Shown: positions 17,213-26,101 of the stretch, in pieces
How positions within the stretch are numbered: position 1 is the first letter of the stretch
How the letters are laid out: every line of letters begins with the position of its first letter
Source of the DNA: an uncultured Prevotellaceae bacterium
GTDB taxonomy: Bacteria > Bacteroidota > Bacteroidia > Bacteroidales > Bacteroidaceae
NCBI GenBank assembly: GCA_947167935.1
Contig: CAMVJU010000008.1
Location: 1-64,000 of the forward strand
DNA: 64,000 nucleotides
Reading direction: 5' to 3'
Made by a program: the position numbers and the translations under genes
Notes under the pieces: generated by a model
Told to the model about the DNA's origin: nothing
The model's input: only the letters and a program-made list of their open reading frames with translations
Databases searched by the model: none

Positions 17213-18585
17213 ACCTTCCTTACCGTTCCGTCTGCCTCAAGGATGATGTTCAATCCACCCTGTGGGGCTGTGATTCTGTGTCCTGAAAGGTCATAGTAGG
17301 CAACAGGCTGCGAGGGGCTGTTTTCCACATAGCTGATGCCCTGATAGCCCTCGTCGCCGTAGTAGCCCTTGATGATGGCATCCTTCAGGTCGGCCTCGTT
17401 GAACTCAGGCACGGAGCGATGCTCGCCGTCAGAAAGGCCCATCCAGTAGAAGGTTCCCATATTGTTGGCCTTCGCCTGTTCCACGAAATAGCGGGCAAAG
17501 GCAAGCATATTGCTGCGATAGTTTTCGTAACCTTTATCAGTCGAGGTGCCCCACTCGCCGAAGATGACGGGTGCGCCTTTCGACACGAGGTTGCTCTTTA
17601 CCGTACTGATAATCTGGTTCACCTCGCTTTTGGCATTGGAAAGGTTTGTTACGCCAATATAGGTATGCACCTCGAAAATGAGATGATTGCTGACATTGTC
17701 TGTGGGCAGTTTCATTTGTTTCAGCGGGTCTTGCAGGTGCTGGTTCCACGTGCCACTGCCGTTGCAGGCGCCGTAGGTGTTGACGATGAGGTTGCGCTGT
17801 GCGTTGTTGCCGCCTGTCGAGCGGACAGCGTTCACAAAGCTCTGGGAATAGCAGTTGATAGCGTTGTAGGCCGAGGTGGCCACGCTGCTGTTGTAGTTGT
17901 TAGGGGCAGAAAACGAAGCGAAGCACCACGAGTCATACGTGTCGAGCATCTCGTTGTAGCCCTCGAAGAGCAGGTGTTCGTCATAGTCCTTGAACTCCTC
18001 CGCAATCTGTCTCCACACCTCCTCGAAGCGCTCCTTCTGCTTGGCATAGTCGGCCTCGCTGGCCACGAGCCATGCCGTGCTGCCGGCCCCTGTGTCGTGA
18101 TGGATGTTGAGGATGCAGTACATGCCCTGACTGATGACGTAGTCCACCACCTCATGCACGCGCTTCATCCAGGCTGCCTGAATCTTCGTGCCGATGGGGT
18201 CGGCCGCTGTGTCCCATGCAGTCAGGCTGTTCGTGGCGTTGTCCCACTTCACCCCGTTGAACGTGGCCTCCATGTGAGGATACCACGTCACAGGCACGCG
18301 GATGGCGTTGAAGCCTGCCGCCTTGAACATCTTCATCAGCTCGGGCTTCGTCATGGGCTGCCCCCAAGCCGTCTCATAGTCTGTCGGCCTGCGTTGTGTC
18401 CAGGCTTCGATCCACATGTTATTCACGTCGCCCGAGTTGCTGTCGAGTGTATTGCCCAGATTCCAGCCCACCCGCATGTTGGCAACGGCCTCTGCCGCCG
18501 TCTCGAAATCATCGGCCAGCATCGTCTGGCAGCCCATCACCATCAGGGCCACGAGTATCATCTTCTTCAAAAATGATTTGTGCAT
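17197..18585 (-). CDS. GH5 endoglucanase/cellulase
   Basis: NMRVGWNLGNTLDSN, FNAIRVPVTWYPH, YCILNIHHDTG, LLFEGYNEMLDT, PVIFGEWGTS. Confidence 0.92.
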   Translation of the reverse strand: MHKSFLKKMILVALMVMGCQTMLADDFETAAEAVANMRVGWNLGNTLDSNSGDVNNMWIEAWTQRRPTDYETAWGQPMTKPELMKMFKAAGFNAIRVPVTWYPHMEATFNGVKWDNATNSLTAWDTAADPIGTKIQAAWMKRVHEVVDYVISQGMYCILNIHHDTGAGSTAWLVASEADYAKQKERFEEVWRQIAEEFKDYDEHLLFEGYNEMLDTYDSWCFASFSAPNNYNSSVATSAYNAINCYSQSFVNAVRSTGGNNAQRNLIVNTYGACNGSGTWNQHLQDPLKQMKLPTDNVSNHLIFEVHTYIGVTNLSNAKSEVNQIISTVKSNLVSKGAPVIFGEWGTSTDKGYENYRSNMLAFARYFVEQAKANNMGTFYWMGLSDGEHRSVPEFNEADLKDAIIKGYYGDEGYQGISYVENSPSQPVAYYDLSGHRITAPQGGLNIILEADGTVRKVYRNP

Positions 18586-18625
18586 ATGATAATAGTTCGT
18601 TTTTCGGATTCATCCGTCGTCACCT

Positions 18626-19315
18626 TCATGCGCTTTCTTTGGTTTTAAACATCCGGCCCATGCTGCTTATAAAGTCAGTAGGGGTGATGCCGAAGGCGAA
18701 TTTGAAGGCAGTAAGATATGCTGCAGTATTCTTGAAGCCACACTTGCGGGCAATGTCTTCTGCCGAGCAGTCCGAGAGATCTATGAGTATCTTTGCAGCG
18801 TATTCTGCCCGCAGGGAGTTGATGTAGTCAAGTGTTCTGGCGGGATCCGTATAGCGCGGCACCAGTTTGCAGAACGCCTCATGGCTCACTCCCATAAACT
18901 TTATCAGCGCATCTTGGTCGAAATCAGGATCCGTAAAAGGTTTCTCCTTATTGATGCGGGCATCCATCATCACGAAGAAGCTCTGCACCTCATCCTTCTG
19001 AACCACCTTCGTTTCCTTCGGTTTCGACTGTTCCTCCTTCCAAATCTCTTCAAGTGCATCCTGCGAATGAACCTTGTCGCCCACTATGGACCGATATTCG
19101 TCCAGCGCCGTGAGAATGCGTCGAAGTTGCTCGTTTCGCTGTCTGACGATTTTATTATTATGCAAACTGTAGCATCCCAAACCGATGAGGGCTATCACAA
19201 GAATGATCAGTATCACAATGATATGGTTGGCGTCAGCCAACGTATATCCTTGGGCGTAGCAGAACGGGGATGCCAATAATAATATAGAGGCGGTTGAAAC
19301 GATTCTTTTCTTCAT
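18626..19315 (-). CDS. AraC-family HTH regulator with N-terminal signal/TM segment
   Basis: N-terminal TM (IIVILIILVIALIGLGCY) then C-terminal HTH AKILIDLSDCSAEDIARKCGFKNTAAYLTAFKFAFGITPTDF. Confidence 0.8.
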   Translation of the reverse strand: MKKRIVSTASILLLASPFCYAQGYTLADANHIIVILIILVIALIGLGCYSLHNNKIVRQRNEQLRRILTALDEYRSIVGDKVHSQDALEEIWKEEQSKPKETKVVQKDEVQSFFVMMDARINKEKPFTDPDFDQDALIKFMGVSHEAFCKLVPRYTDPARTLDYINSLRAEYAAKILIDLSDCSAEDIARKCGFKNTAAYLTAFKFAFGITPTDFISSMGRMFKTKESA

Positions 19316-19537
19316 TTAATAACTGTATTGGTTGCCATTACAACTTAAAGTGCAAAGTTACGACATTTTTTTCAGATATGCAAGAAAAACACCGCCAACG
19401 CTGCAGATTTTTACGATTTTGAGACTAAAATTGTAAATTTTGAAACTTGCAAGCCCAAAAAGACACCAGTTCGTCGTCCTGTTGAATGTTTATCTGGTTC
19501 AATCCCGTGTCGCGGTCACCAGTTCCTAGAGAGCTTC

Positions 19538-20104
19538 TTACCAAATCATGTGCTTCATGGGATGTCCTCCCCACTGGTTGTCATTAGCATAGCGGAAACC
19601 GACGGAAGAATAGAGGGCTTCGGCGGTGGGATTGTCCTTGTCTACCAAGAGTCCCACGAGAGGCAAGCTCATGGCATCAGCCTTTTCCTTGGTAGCTCTC
19701 AGCAACTGCGTAGCTATTCCCTTGTGGCGGTATTCCGGGTATACGGCTAAGGAGTCAAGATAGAGTTCACCAGCTTGGCTCTCATCTGCCATGCCTGAAT
19801 GATCCTTTCCAATACATTCCCTTGCATGTTCAATGAAGGCCTGCCGCAGTTCATGCAGCCGGCCTCCGTCATAGCTGACGGCCACACCGACAACCTTACC
19901 GTCGGCCAAAGCCACCAGTGTATTGCTGTAACTGTATTGCGACTGCTCGAGCTCCACCAGCTGGGTCATCATCTTGCGGAAGTCTGCCAGACCATAGCCT
20001 TCGCCGCAGAAATGCAGGCAGCACTCATCGGTCATGGCCATCATAATCAGTCGGGCAATCTCTGCCGACTGTGCTTTCGTAGCTTTCTGAATATCAATGA
20101 TCAT
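19538..20104 (-). CDS. GNAT family N-acetyltransferase
   Basis: LYLDSLAVYPEYRHKGIATQLLRATKEKADAMSLPLVGLLVDKDNPTAEALYSSVGF. Confidence 0.88.
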   Translation of the reverse strand: MIIDIQKATKAQSAEIARLIMMAMTDECCLHFCGEGYGLADFRKMMTQLVELEQSQYSYSNTLVALADGKVVGVAVSYDGGRLHELRQAFIEHARECIGKDHSGMADESQAGELYLDSLAVYPEYRHKGIATQLLRATKEKADAMSLPLVGLLVDKDNPTAEALYSSVGFRYANDNQWGGHPMKHMIW

Positions 20105-20559
20105 CTTATCTATTGTTTAGTCTTCTCAAAAGGAACAGCATAGTAGCAACTCCCACGAGTATGTCGGTGATGGGTTGTGCCTAAAACACAGTGGCATCGG
20201 CATGATGTCAGCTACCAATCCCAAGACATCATATTCCTGTGAAGACCCATATTTATTGCCTTGTTAAAACACAAAAAGTCCTTTTCAGCGAAACTTCCAT
20301 TTTTTTATACAAACAATCCTGCAAACGGCCACAGATGACATCACAGCCAAGCGGGCAGATGCTGCCGCAAAGATACATAATTATTCGTAATTCGCCTCCA
20401 TGTTTTTAAAAAAAGCGAATAGAGGTGCAGATTTTTACCTTTTTTTCGAGAAAACGGCATAAGTTTGGAAGATTTCGGTTACTTACACAAACGAAATCCG
20501 CCGGAACTACGTATGTGGTCGCGGCGGATAATATTATGGGGAAATGTCGGACTTGGTTA

Positions 20560-20901
20560 TTAATCCAATCCGTTTTTCTTTATCAGTTTTTTCAGTTCCT
20601 TGTCAGTTATGTTGGCTTGGTCTGATTTGTCGTAGATGGTGACGAGTGTGATGTTGGCTCCGTCACTCTCTACAAGCACGGTATGGGTAATAACCCTTAC
20701 ACCACCACTCTTGCCCTTGGCTTTCGATGCAATGGGGAAGCGCACCTTGCGCAGGTGTTTGCCGAGGGGTTCGCCCTGAAGCGGCGACTTACGAAGGGTA
20801 TCGAGGAAATCGCGGTAGTCATCCTTCATCGAGGGATAACGCTTGGCAAGCTGCTTCAGCTCACGGGCAAAGTCTGGGGTGGTCTCAATCTTACAGTTCA
20901 T
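20560..20901 (-). CDS. Type II toxin, RelE/ParE-like superfamily
   Basis: MNCKIETTPDFARELKQLAKRYPSMKDDYRDFLDTL...KVRFPIASKAKGKSGGVRVITHTV...TLVTIYDKSDQANI; overlaps the upstream small antitoxin-like ORF. Confidence 0.8.
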   Translation of the reverse strand: MNCKIETTPDFARELKQLAKRYPSMKDDYRDFLDTLRKSPLQGEPLGKHLRKVRFPIASKAKGKSGGVRVITHTVLVESDGANITLVTIYDKSDQANITDKELKKLIKKNGLD

Positions 20902-21115
20902 TGAGCAGCTCCTCCGCATTGATGCCCTGCAGCTGGCCGTCCTTCATCTGGCGCAGCTGACCTAAGGCGTGGTCAACCTTGGCAAGTGCCTGTTCCTTTG
21001 GCGTGGCTGCTGTACGCACCACATCGGCCTCGCTGTATGTCCAGCCCATCTTGGAAATCATCTTCTTGAAGAAGCTGACCTCATGGTTGGGGATGTTGAT
21101 AGTAATTGCCGTCAT
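20891..21115 (-). CDS. Antitoxin of the adjacent RelE/ParE-like toxin
   Basis: 74 aa ORF immediately upstream, overlapping the toxin start by 11 nt. Confidence 0.72.
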   Translation of the reverse strand: MTAITINIPNHEVSFFKKMISKMGWTYSEADVVRTAATPKEQALAKVDHALGQLRQMKDGQLQGINAEELLNEL

Positions 21116-21283
21116 AATGCTTTTTATTTAGTGTTCACGCTGCAAAGATACTGTAAATCGAGCGAAATACCAAATTTATTTGAGTTCAACAACAAAAATC
21201 TTCAAAAATCAACCAAAAATAGAGGTTTCACGGTAGGGTTAGACTCTTCCCATTTTTGTCATATTTTTGAAGATTTTCGTCCT

Positions 21284-21427
21284 TTAGATGGGGCCGTAGC
21301 CCATGCAGCTGGTGGTGGTTAGCGCGGTGATGGCGATGTACTCGCTCTTGACGCTGGAGAGGGTCAGCTCGCCAGTCTTGATCTTCTGAGCGAGAGAGGT
21401 GTAGTCCAGGCTGGTGTCCTCGGTCAT
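21284..21427 (-). CDS. Orphan 47-aa small ORF (or gene remnant)
   Basis: MTEDTSLDYTSLAQKIKTGELTLSSVKSEYIAITALTTTSCMGYGPI; third codon positions almost all G/C, as in neighbouring real genes. Confidence 0.45.
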   Translation of the reverse strand: MTEDTSLDYTSLAQKIKTGELTLSSVKSEYIAITALTTTSCMGYGPI

Positions 21428-21458
21428 GCGGGCCGGACATATTCCCCTGCCTTCATAC

Positions 21459-21567
21459 GGAGGCTCCTGAGCAAAATAAAGAGGCTCCTGAGCATAATAA
21501 AGAGGCTCCTCAGGAAATTTTGGAGGCTCCAGAGGGGAAAAAGGAGGCTCCGCAGCAGAAAAAGTAA
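21459..21567. repeat. Second copy of the 21-nt repeat array (related to 4021-4152)
   Basis: ggaggctcctgagcaaaataaagaggctcctgagcataataaagaggctcctcaggaaattttggaggctcc shares units with the 4021 locus. Confidence 0.92.
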
Positions 21568-21605
21568 GCTGTACGGTTGAAAGTCTGTTTAGCAGGGGCA
21601 CAGCC

Positions 21606-21637
21606 GCTCCCCTCCCATCAAGGGGAGGTGTGAGGGA
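21606..21637. repeat. GC-rich palindromic element, intergenic copy
   Basis: gctcccctcccatcaaggggaggtgtgaggga. Confidence 0.75.
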
Positions 21638-21821
21638 AAGCCCTATAAGGACGTGCTGAGAGCTATCCGAAACATGGAGCCAGCCTGGGAAAGTGAATGT
21701 GGGCGAAAATTTTCGCTCACATCGGAAAGGGTCGATATGCCGCAATGGCCTTCGAGAATGAGGTGAAGTAAGGGCGAAAGTAACGAAAATAACGAAAGTA
21801 ACTATTAACGATAACACGATT

Positions 21822-21847
21822 AGCCCCCAATTTCGGGGGCTTTTTTT
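21822..21847 (+). terminator. Rho-independent terminator oriented + with no known + strand CDS upstream
   Basis: agcccccaatttcgggggctttttttt-like hairpin plus T-run. Confidence 0.8.
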
Positions 21848-21857
21848 GTGACACAAA

Positions 21858-21890
21858 GAAAAAACGCTGGCTTTCGGATGAAAACCAGCG
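21858..21890 (-). terminator. Rho-independent terminator of the TPR gene
   Basis: On - strand cgctggttttcatccgaaagccagcg followed by TTTTTT. Confidence 0.82.
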
Positions 21891-21914
21891 CTGTATGAGG
21901 GAAACGAAATGTTG

Positions 21915-23408
21915 TTACTTCACGGCCTTGCTCAGGGTCTCGACGACCTGCTTGATGCCCTCGTCCTCGGGCTTGATCTCGAGAATCTTCTGGGCGCACT
22001 CGAGGGCGGCCTTGTTGTCCTTCTTCACCTGATAGTTGTAGGACATGAGGTAGCGATAGCTGGTCTCCAGATAGCGCTTGCCCTGGGCGTCGAGCTCCTC
22101 CTGCTCGTTGAGCAGGGTGATGACTTCCTCGAAGTAGGGCTTGGCAAGACCCTGGCTCATGTCGGCGTCGATATTGGAGTTGACCATGCCGCGCTGGTAG
22201 AGACCAAAGGCCTTGGCTGAGGGGAACTTCTCGATGAGGTCGACATAGATCTGGTCGGCGTTCTTGAAGGCTTCGACCTGGGCGGCCTTCTTGGCAGCCT
22301 TGTCGGCATCGGTGAGCTCGGTGTTGCTTTCGTCGACAGCCAGTGAGCGGGCATAGCGCATGGCCAGCGTGCCGAGGCCTGCATAGTCGTTGGCCGAGAC
22401 GTCCTTGCTCAGCTCGAGGAACTTCTTGTAGGTCTCAATGGCATTGGGATAGTCCTCGAGGCCCTTGTAGGCTTCGGACATGGCGGCATAGGTGTTGGCG
22501 TGGCCAGTAGGATCGTCGAGCTCAATCTTCAGACCTTCCTGATACTGCTTGATGGCCTCCTCAAACTGCTTGTTGCCGCTGAGGGCGTTGCCATAGTTGA
22601 GGTAGTCGAGCTCGGAGAGGTTGACGCTGTCCTTGGGGAGCTTGTTGAAGAGTGCATCAGCATAGCCGATGGCATCCTGGAACTTGCCCGTCTCGGTGCC
22701 GCAGAACAGGGCCAGACGTGTCAGCGTGGCATCGGTGGGGAACTTCTGCAGACCGGTGGTGACAACCTCGAGACCCTTCTCGTACTTCTTGGCCAGATAG
22801 CAGCAGAAGCCATACTCGATGTAGTCGTTCTTGCGGAGCTGGTTGAGGGGAATGCGTGAGAAGGCATCCATAGCGGTGGAGTAGCGCTGCGAGATGTAGC
22901 TGATGTGTCCGATGAGACCATCGACGGGATAGTCGGGACGCACCTGGCGCAGCTCCTCGAGCTTGGCGACTGCTCCCTCGGGGTCTATCTTACGATAGAT
23001 GGTGGCATACTTGCGATAGGCTTCCACGAGGTTGCGGTCGTTGAGGATGGCCATCTCATAGTTCTGGGCAGCCTTGCCGCCATTGTCGGCCAGCACGGCG
23101 ATGTCGCCAAGAAGCATGTAGGCCTGAGCGGACTTGCCCTTTGTTGCATCAATTGCCTTCTGAGCGGCAATGGCAGCATTGGCGGTGTCCTGTGCTTCCA
23201 GGAAGGCCTGTCCGAAAGCCACGAGGTTGTCGGCATTCTTCTTGTTCTTCTTGTAGAAGTTGTTCATCTGCTTGCTGAGGTCAGCAGGCTTACTCTTGAT
23301 AAGGTTCTTTACGGCATCGATGTCGGCAGCTGTGCCGTCCTGTGCCAGTGCAGCCGTGCTGAAACCCATCAGCAGGGCGCTTACGAATAAATATTTAATC
23401 TGTTTCAT
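21915..23408 (-). CDS. TPR-repeat exported protein
   Basis: Signal peptide; repeated TPR-like motifs (AQAYMLLGDIAVLADNGGKAAQNYEMAILND; YAAMSEAYKGLEDYPNAIETYKKFLEL). Confidence 0.88.
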   Translation of the reverse strand: MKQIKYLFVSALLMGFSTAALAQDGTAADIDAVKNLIKSKPADLSKQMNNFYKKNKKNADNLVAFGQAFLEAQDTANAAIAAQKAIDATKGKSAQAYMLLGDIAVLADNGGKAAQNYEMAILNDRNLVEAYRKYATIYRKIDPEGAVAKLEELRQVRPDYPVDGLIGHISYISQRYSTAMDAFSRIPLNQLRKNDYIEYGFCCYLAKKYEKGLEVVTTGLQKFPTDATLTRLALFCGTETGKFQDAIGYADALFNKLPKDSVNLSELDYLNYGNALSGNKQFEEAIKQYQEGLKIELDDPTGHANTYAAMSEAYKGLEDYPNAIETYKKFLELSKDVSANDYAGLGTLAMRYARSLAVDESNTELTDADKAAKKAAQVEAFKNADQIYVDLIEKFPSAKAFGLYQRGMVNSNIDADMSQGLAKPYFEEVITLLNEQEELDAQGKRYLETSYRYLMSYNYQVKKDNKAALECAQKILEIKPEDEGIKQVVETLSKAVK

Positions 23409-23519
23409 AGCTTTCTTTTTCTATGCGTTTGACAATGTGTTAATTTCTCTCTTTGTTTGTATGATGGTCCTGACGAGGTTGCCTGTCTGTTGTTTTGACT
23501 TCTGATCAGGAACAATGGT

Positions 23520-24485
23520 TTAATGGATGATGACATCTCTGACGGAATATTCTGCCCGGGCTGGGAACAGGCCGGCATGGAAGAACACCAGCTGGCCGTC
23601 GGGCAGGATGCAGAAATTGCCCAGTCCGCGTGCCTCGCCCTGCGACCTGGGGTCGGTGACGATGGCATAGATGGTGCGGATGAAGGGGTAGTTGTCGTAG
23701 GCGATGTTATACTGCGACGGGTCGTAGCTGTTGGTGGGTGTGGCGACGTCGCCCTTGCTCACCTTGAGCACCCTGATGTCGCGTCCATACACGGCATTGG
23801 TGGTGTCGCGCTGGTCGTTGAGCCACAGCGAACCGATGATGCCGATGGCGTCCTGGTGATTCTCCACATAATCGATGACCTCGCGGCTGGTTTGCACGGC
23901 ACGGATGTTGCCCGTGGTCTTCATCTCCTTGTTGCGGAGGATGGAATCGCTGCAGAAACGGTAGGTGGCCGACTTGGGATTGTCGAAGGCCACACGGATG
24001 GTGTCGGCGGGGAAGGAGGGGTCGATCTCGTTCCAGCAGCTAATCTCGCCACTGATGATGCGGGCGAAGTCGTTGGCTGCAATGATGCTGTCGGGATTAT
24101 TCTTGTTGACGATGAGCGCCATTCCGTCGTATGCCAGGGGCATCACATTGGGCTTGAGGCCTCTATCGCTAAGGATTTGCTTCTCATTGGGCGTCAGCTG
24201 ACGCGTGGTGAACGCGATCCATGTCTCACGCTTTACCAGCATGTCCACGGCATCGTATTCGTTGGTGTAGAGGGTGTCGATCTTCAGGTCTTTACGCCTC
24301 ATGCGATAGGCGTCGAGCTCTTCGTTGATGACAGGGCTGAGGCTCTCGTCAGCAACAAGGAACTTGGCGACCTCTTCATAGGGTTTCTTGTTAACGTCAG
24401 AATTAGACTTGCCCCCACATGATGGGAGCAAGCCTAATACGATTAAGAGTGTCAATCCAACAGTTACGTTGAATGATGTTTTCAT
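23520..24485 (-). CDS. PstS-like periplasmic substrate-binding lipoprotein
   Basis: LLPSCGGKSNSD lipobox; DMLVKRETWIAFTTRQLTPNEKQ, YDGMALIVNKNNPDSIIAANDFARIISGEISCWNEI. Confidence 0.87.
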   Translation of the reverse strand: MKTSFNVTVGLTLLIVLGLLPSCGGKSNSDVNKKPYEEVAKFLVADESLSPVINEELDAYRMRRKDLKIDTLYTNEYDAVDMLVKRETWIAFTTRQLTPNEKQILSDRGLKPNVMPLAYDGMALIVNKNNPDSIIAANDFARIISGEISCWNEIDPSFPADTIRVAFDNPKSATYRFCSDSILRNKEMKTTGNIRAVQTSREVIDYVENHQDAIGIIGSLWLNDQRDTTNAVYGRDIRVLKVSKGDVATPTNSYDPSQYNIAYDNYPFIRTIYAIVTDPRSQGEARGLGNFCILPDGQLVFFHAGLFPARAEYSVRDVIIH

Positions 24486-24494
24486 GTCTGTGCT

Positions 24495-25325
24495 TTACTG
24501 GAGTTGGAATTTCACGGGGATGGTGTACTTCACACGTACGGCACGACCGTTCTGCTTACCAGGCACCCACTTCGGCATCGACTTGATGACGCGAACGGCC
24601 TCCTTGTCGAGCGAGGGGTCGGCACCGCGAGCCACGGTGACATTACTGATGGAGCCGTCGGTCTCGACCACGAACTGGCAGACCACCGTTCCCTGCACGC
24701 CGTTTTCCTCAGCCACAGGAGGATAGTGGATGTTGTTGCCAATCCATACGCGGGGGTCACCGCCGGGGAATGTGGGCTGCTGCTCCACGACGTCGAAGAT
24801 CTTCTGCTCTTCAACGACCTCGGGCTTCTTGTCCACCACCTTCTCATCCAGCTGCAACACGTGTGTAGCCTCGTCGCTACCCTGATCGAAGTCGAGGGCA
24901 CCCACAGCCGTTGTACTCTCGGCCATTTCGTCCTGCGTCTTCGTCTGCTCTTCGGGCTTCACCTCATCGTCGGCCTCGTAGGCTGTGAACTTCTCAGAGT
25001 TCATCACCTCCTCCTGCTCGACGAGCTGCTCAAGCTCCTCTTCCTGGTAGACGACTTCAATCTCTTCCTCCTCAGGTACTTCCTCCTCGACTGCCTCGAG
25101 CTCGACTACGGTCTCATGCTCCTTTGAAGCAGCGATGGCCTCTGACACCTTGGAGATACCCATAGCACCACCCCAGATGACAGCAATACCGAGCAACATC
25201 AGCAAGAGTCCCATGAGGTTTCGCTTGCCTGTGTCGCGGCGAATCTGATAAGCACCGTAGGCCTCGTTCTTACCTTCGAAGACGAGGTCAATCCATTTCT
25301 GGTCAAGTAGATCTATCTTTGACAT
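24495..25325 (-). CDS. tonB: Energy transducer TonB
   Basis: TM near N-terminus, Glu-rich linker, C-terminal QQPTFPGGDPRVWIGNNIHYPPVAEENGVQGTVVCQFVVETDGSISNVTVARGADPSLDKEAVRVIKSMPKWVPGKQNGRAVRVKYTIPVKFQLQ. Confidence 0.95.
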   Translation of the reverse strand: MSKIDLLDQKWIDLVFEGKNEAYGAYQIRRDTGKRNLMGLLLMLLGIAVIWGGAMGISKVSEAIAASKEHETVVELEAVEEEVPEEEEIEVVYQEEELEQLVEQEEVMNSEKFTAYEADDEVKPEEQTKTQDEMAESTTAVGALDFDQGSDEATHVLQLDEKVVDKKPEVVEEQKIFDVVEQQPTFPGGDPRVWIGNNIHYPPVAEENGVQGTVVCQFVVETDGSISNVTVARGADPSLDKEAVRVIKSMPKWVPGKQNGRAVRVKYTIPVKFQLQ

Positions 25326-25361
25326 AGTTCTTTTCAGTGTTTAATTGTTCAACATTGACAG

Positions 25362-26099
25362 TTACTTGGACAGATCGACACCAGCGCCTTCCAGAATCTG
25401 GGTGTCCTTTTCGTTGATGTTGTCAATCACATACTTACCCACGCAGCAGATCTGCATCTCGTCGAGGATGGTGACGAGGTTGTCGTAGGTCGACTGGTCG
25501 GCGGGCTTGATGTTGATAGACAGCACCGGCTCCATTCTGTTGACATCTTCGTTCTTGTTCTTCATCTCAGCATCCACGCGATTGTACTCAGCCTTGTTCA
25601 GGTCGTTGTTGCTCACGACGCTGGTATGGCCTTTCTTAATCATGATCAATGCGCGGTCGTAGATGGAGTCGCTGAGCTCCTTCTGGGCCTTGGGCTGTTT
25701 GTCATACCAGGCTTGGAGTTGCTTCTTGGCATCCATCAGCACTCCCGTAGGAGCTACCTTATGCTTTCTGAGAACTTCGCGTATACCAGCCTTGCCGTAG
25801 GTGGTCTCCTTCAGGAACTGGGGGTCGCCGAACTGCTCTTTGCGGTCTACCATATAGTAGTAGATCTTGTCGTTGGCACCCAGGTAGATGGTCACCATCT
25901 GGTCGGTCTTGGCCTTATCCTTATCGTCAGCTGTCAGGTTCTGGTCCTTGGCAGGCATGGTAAGGTGCATAGCTTGGGGCTTTGCCAGTGAAGTACACAG
26001 CATGAAGAACGTAATAAGAAGCATCATCATATCCACCATCGGCGTGAAGTCGACGCGGACATTCATCTTTTTCTGCTTGCTTTCTTTTTTCTTAGCCAT
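25362..26099 (-). CDS. exbD: Biopolymer transporter ExbD (extended variant)
   Basis: MNVRVDFTPMVDMMMLLITFFMLCTSLAKPQAMHLTMPAKD. Confidence 0.93.
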   Translation of the reverse strand: MAKKKESKQKKMNVRVDFTPMVDMMMLLITFFMLCTSLAKPQAMHLTMPAKDQNLTADDKDKAKTDQMVTIYLGANDKIYYYMVDRKEQFGDPQFLKETTYGKAGIREVLRKHKVAPTGVLMDAKKQLQAWYDKQPKAQKELSDSIYDRALIMIKKGHTSVVSNNDLNKAEYNRVDAEMKNKNEDVNRMEPVLSINIKPADQSTYDNLVTILDEMQICCVGKYVIDNINEKDTQILEGAGVDLSK

Positions 26100-26101
26100 A
26101 G

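Noticed and set aside
17419-18576. 385-aa + strand ORF opposite GH5
   Set aside because: Antisense shadow of a catalytic-motif-containing gene.
21195-21277. 15-bp inverted repeat aaaatcttcaaaaat / atttttgaagatttt
   Set aside because: Real but AT-rich and short with a 53-nt loop; may be chance or a weak terminator, so not raised to a finding.
21284-21856. 190-aa ORF as a complete protein
   Set aside because: Most of its length is repeat DNA (21-nt array, palindromic element); only the last 47 codons look coding.
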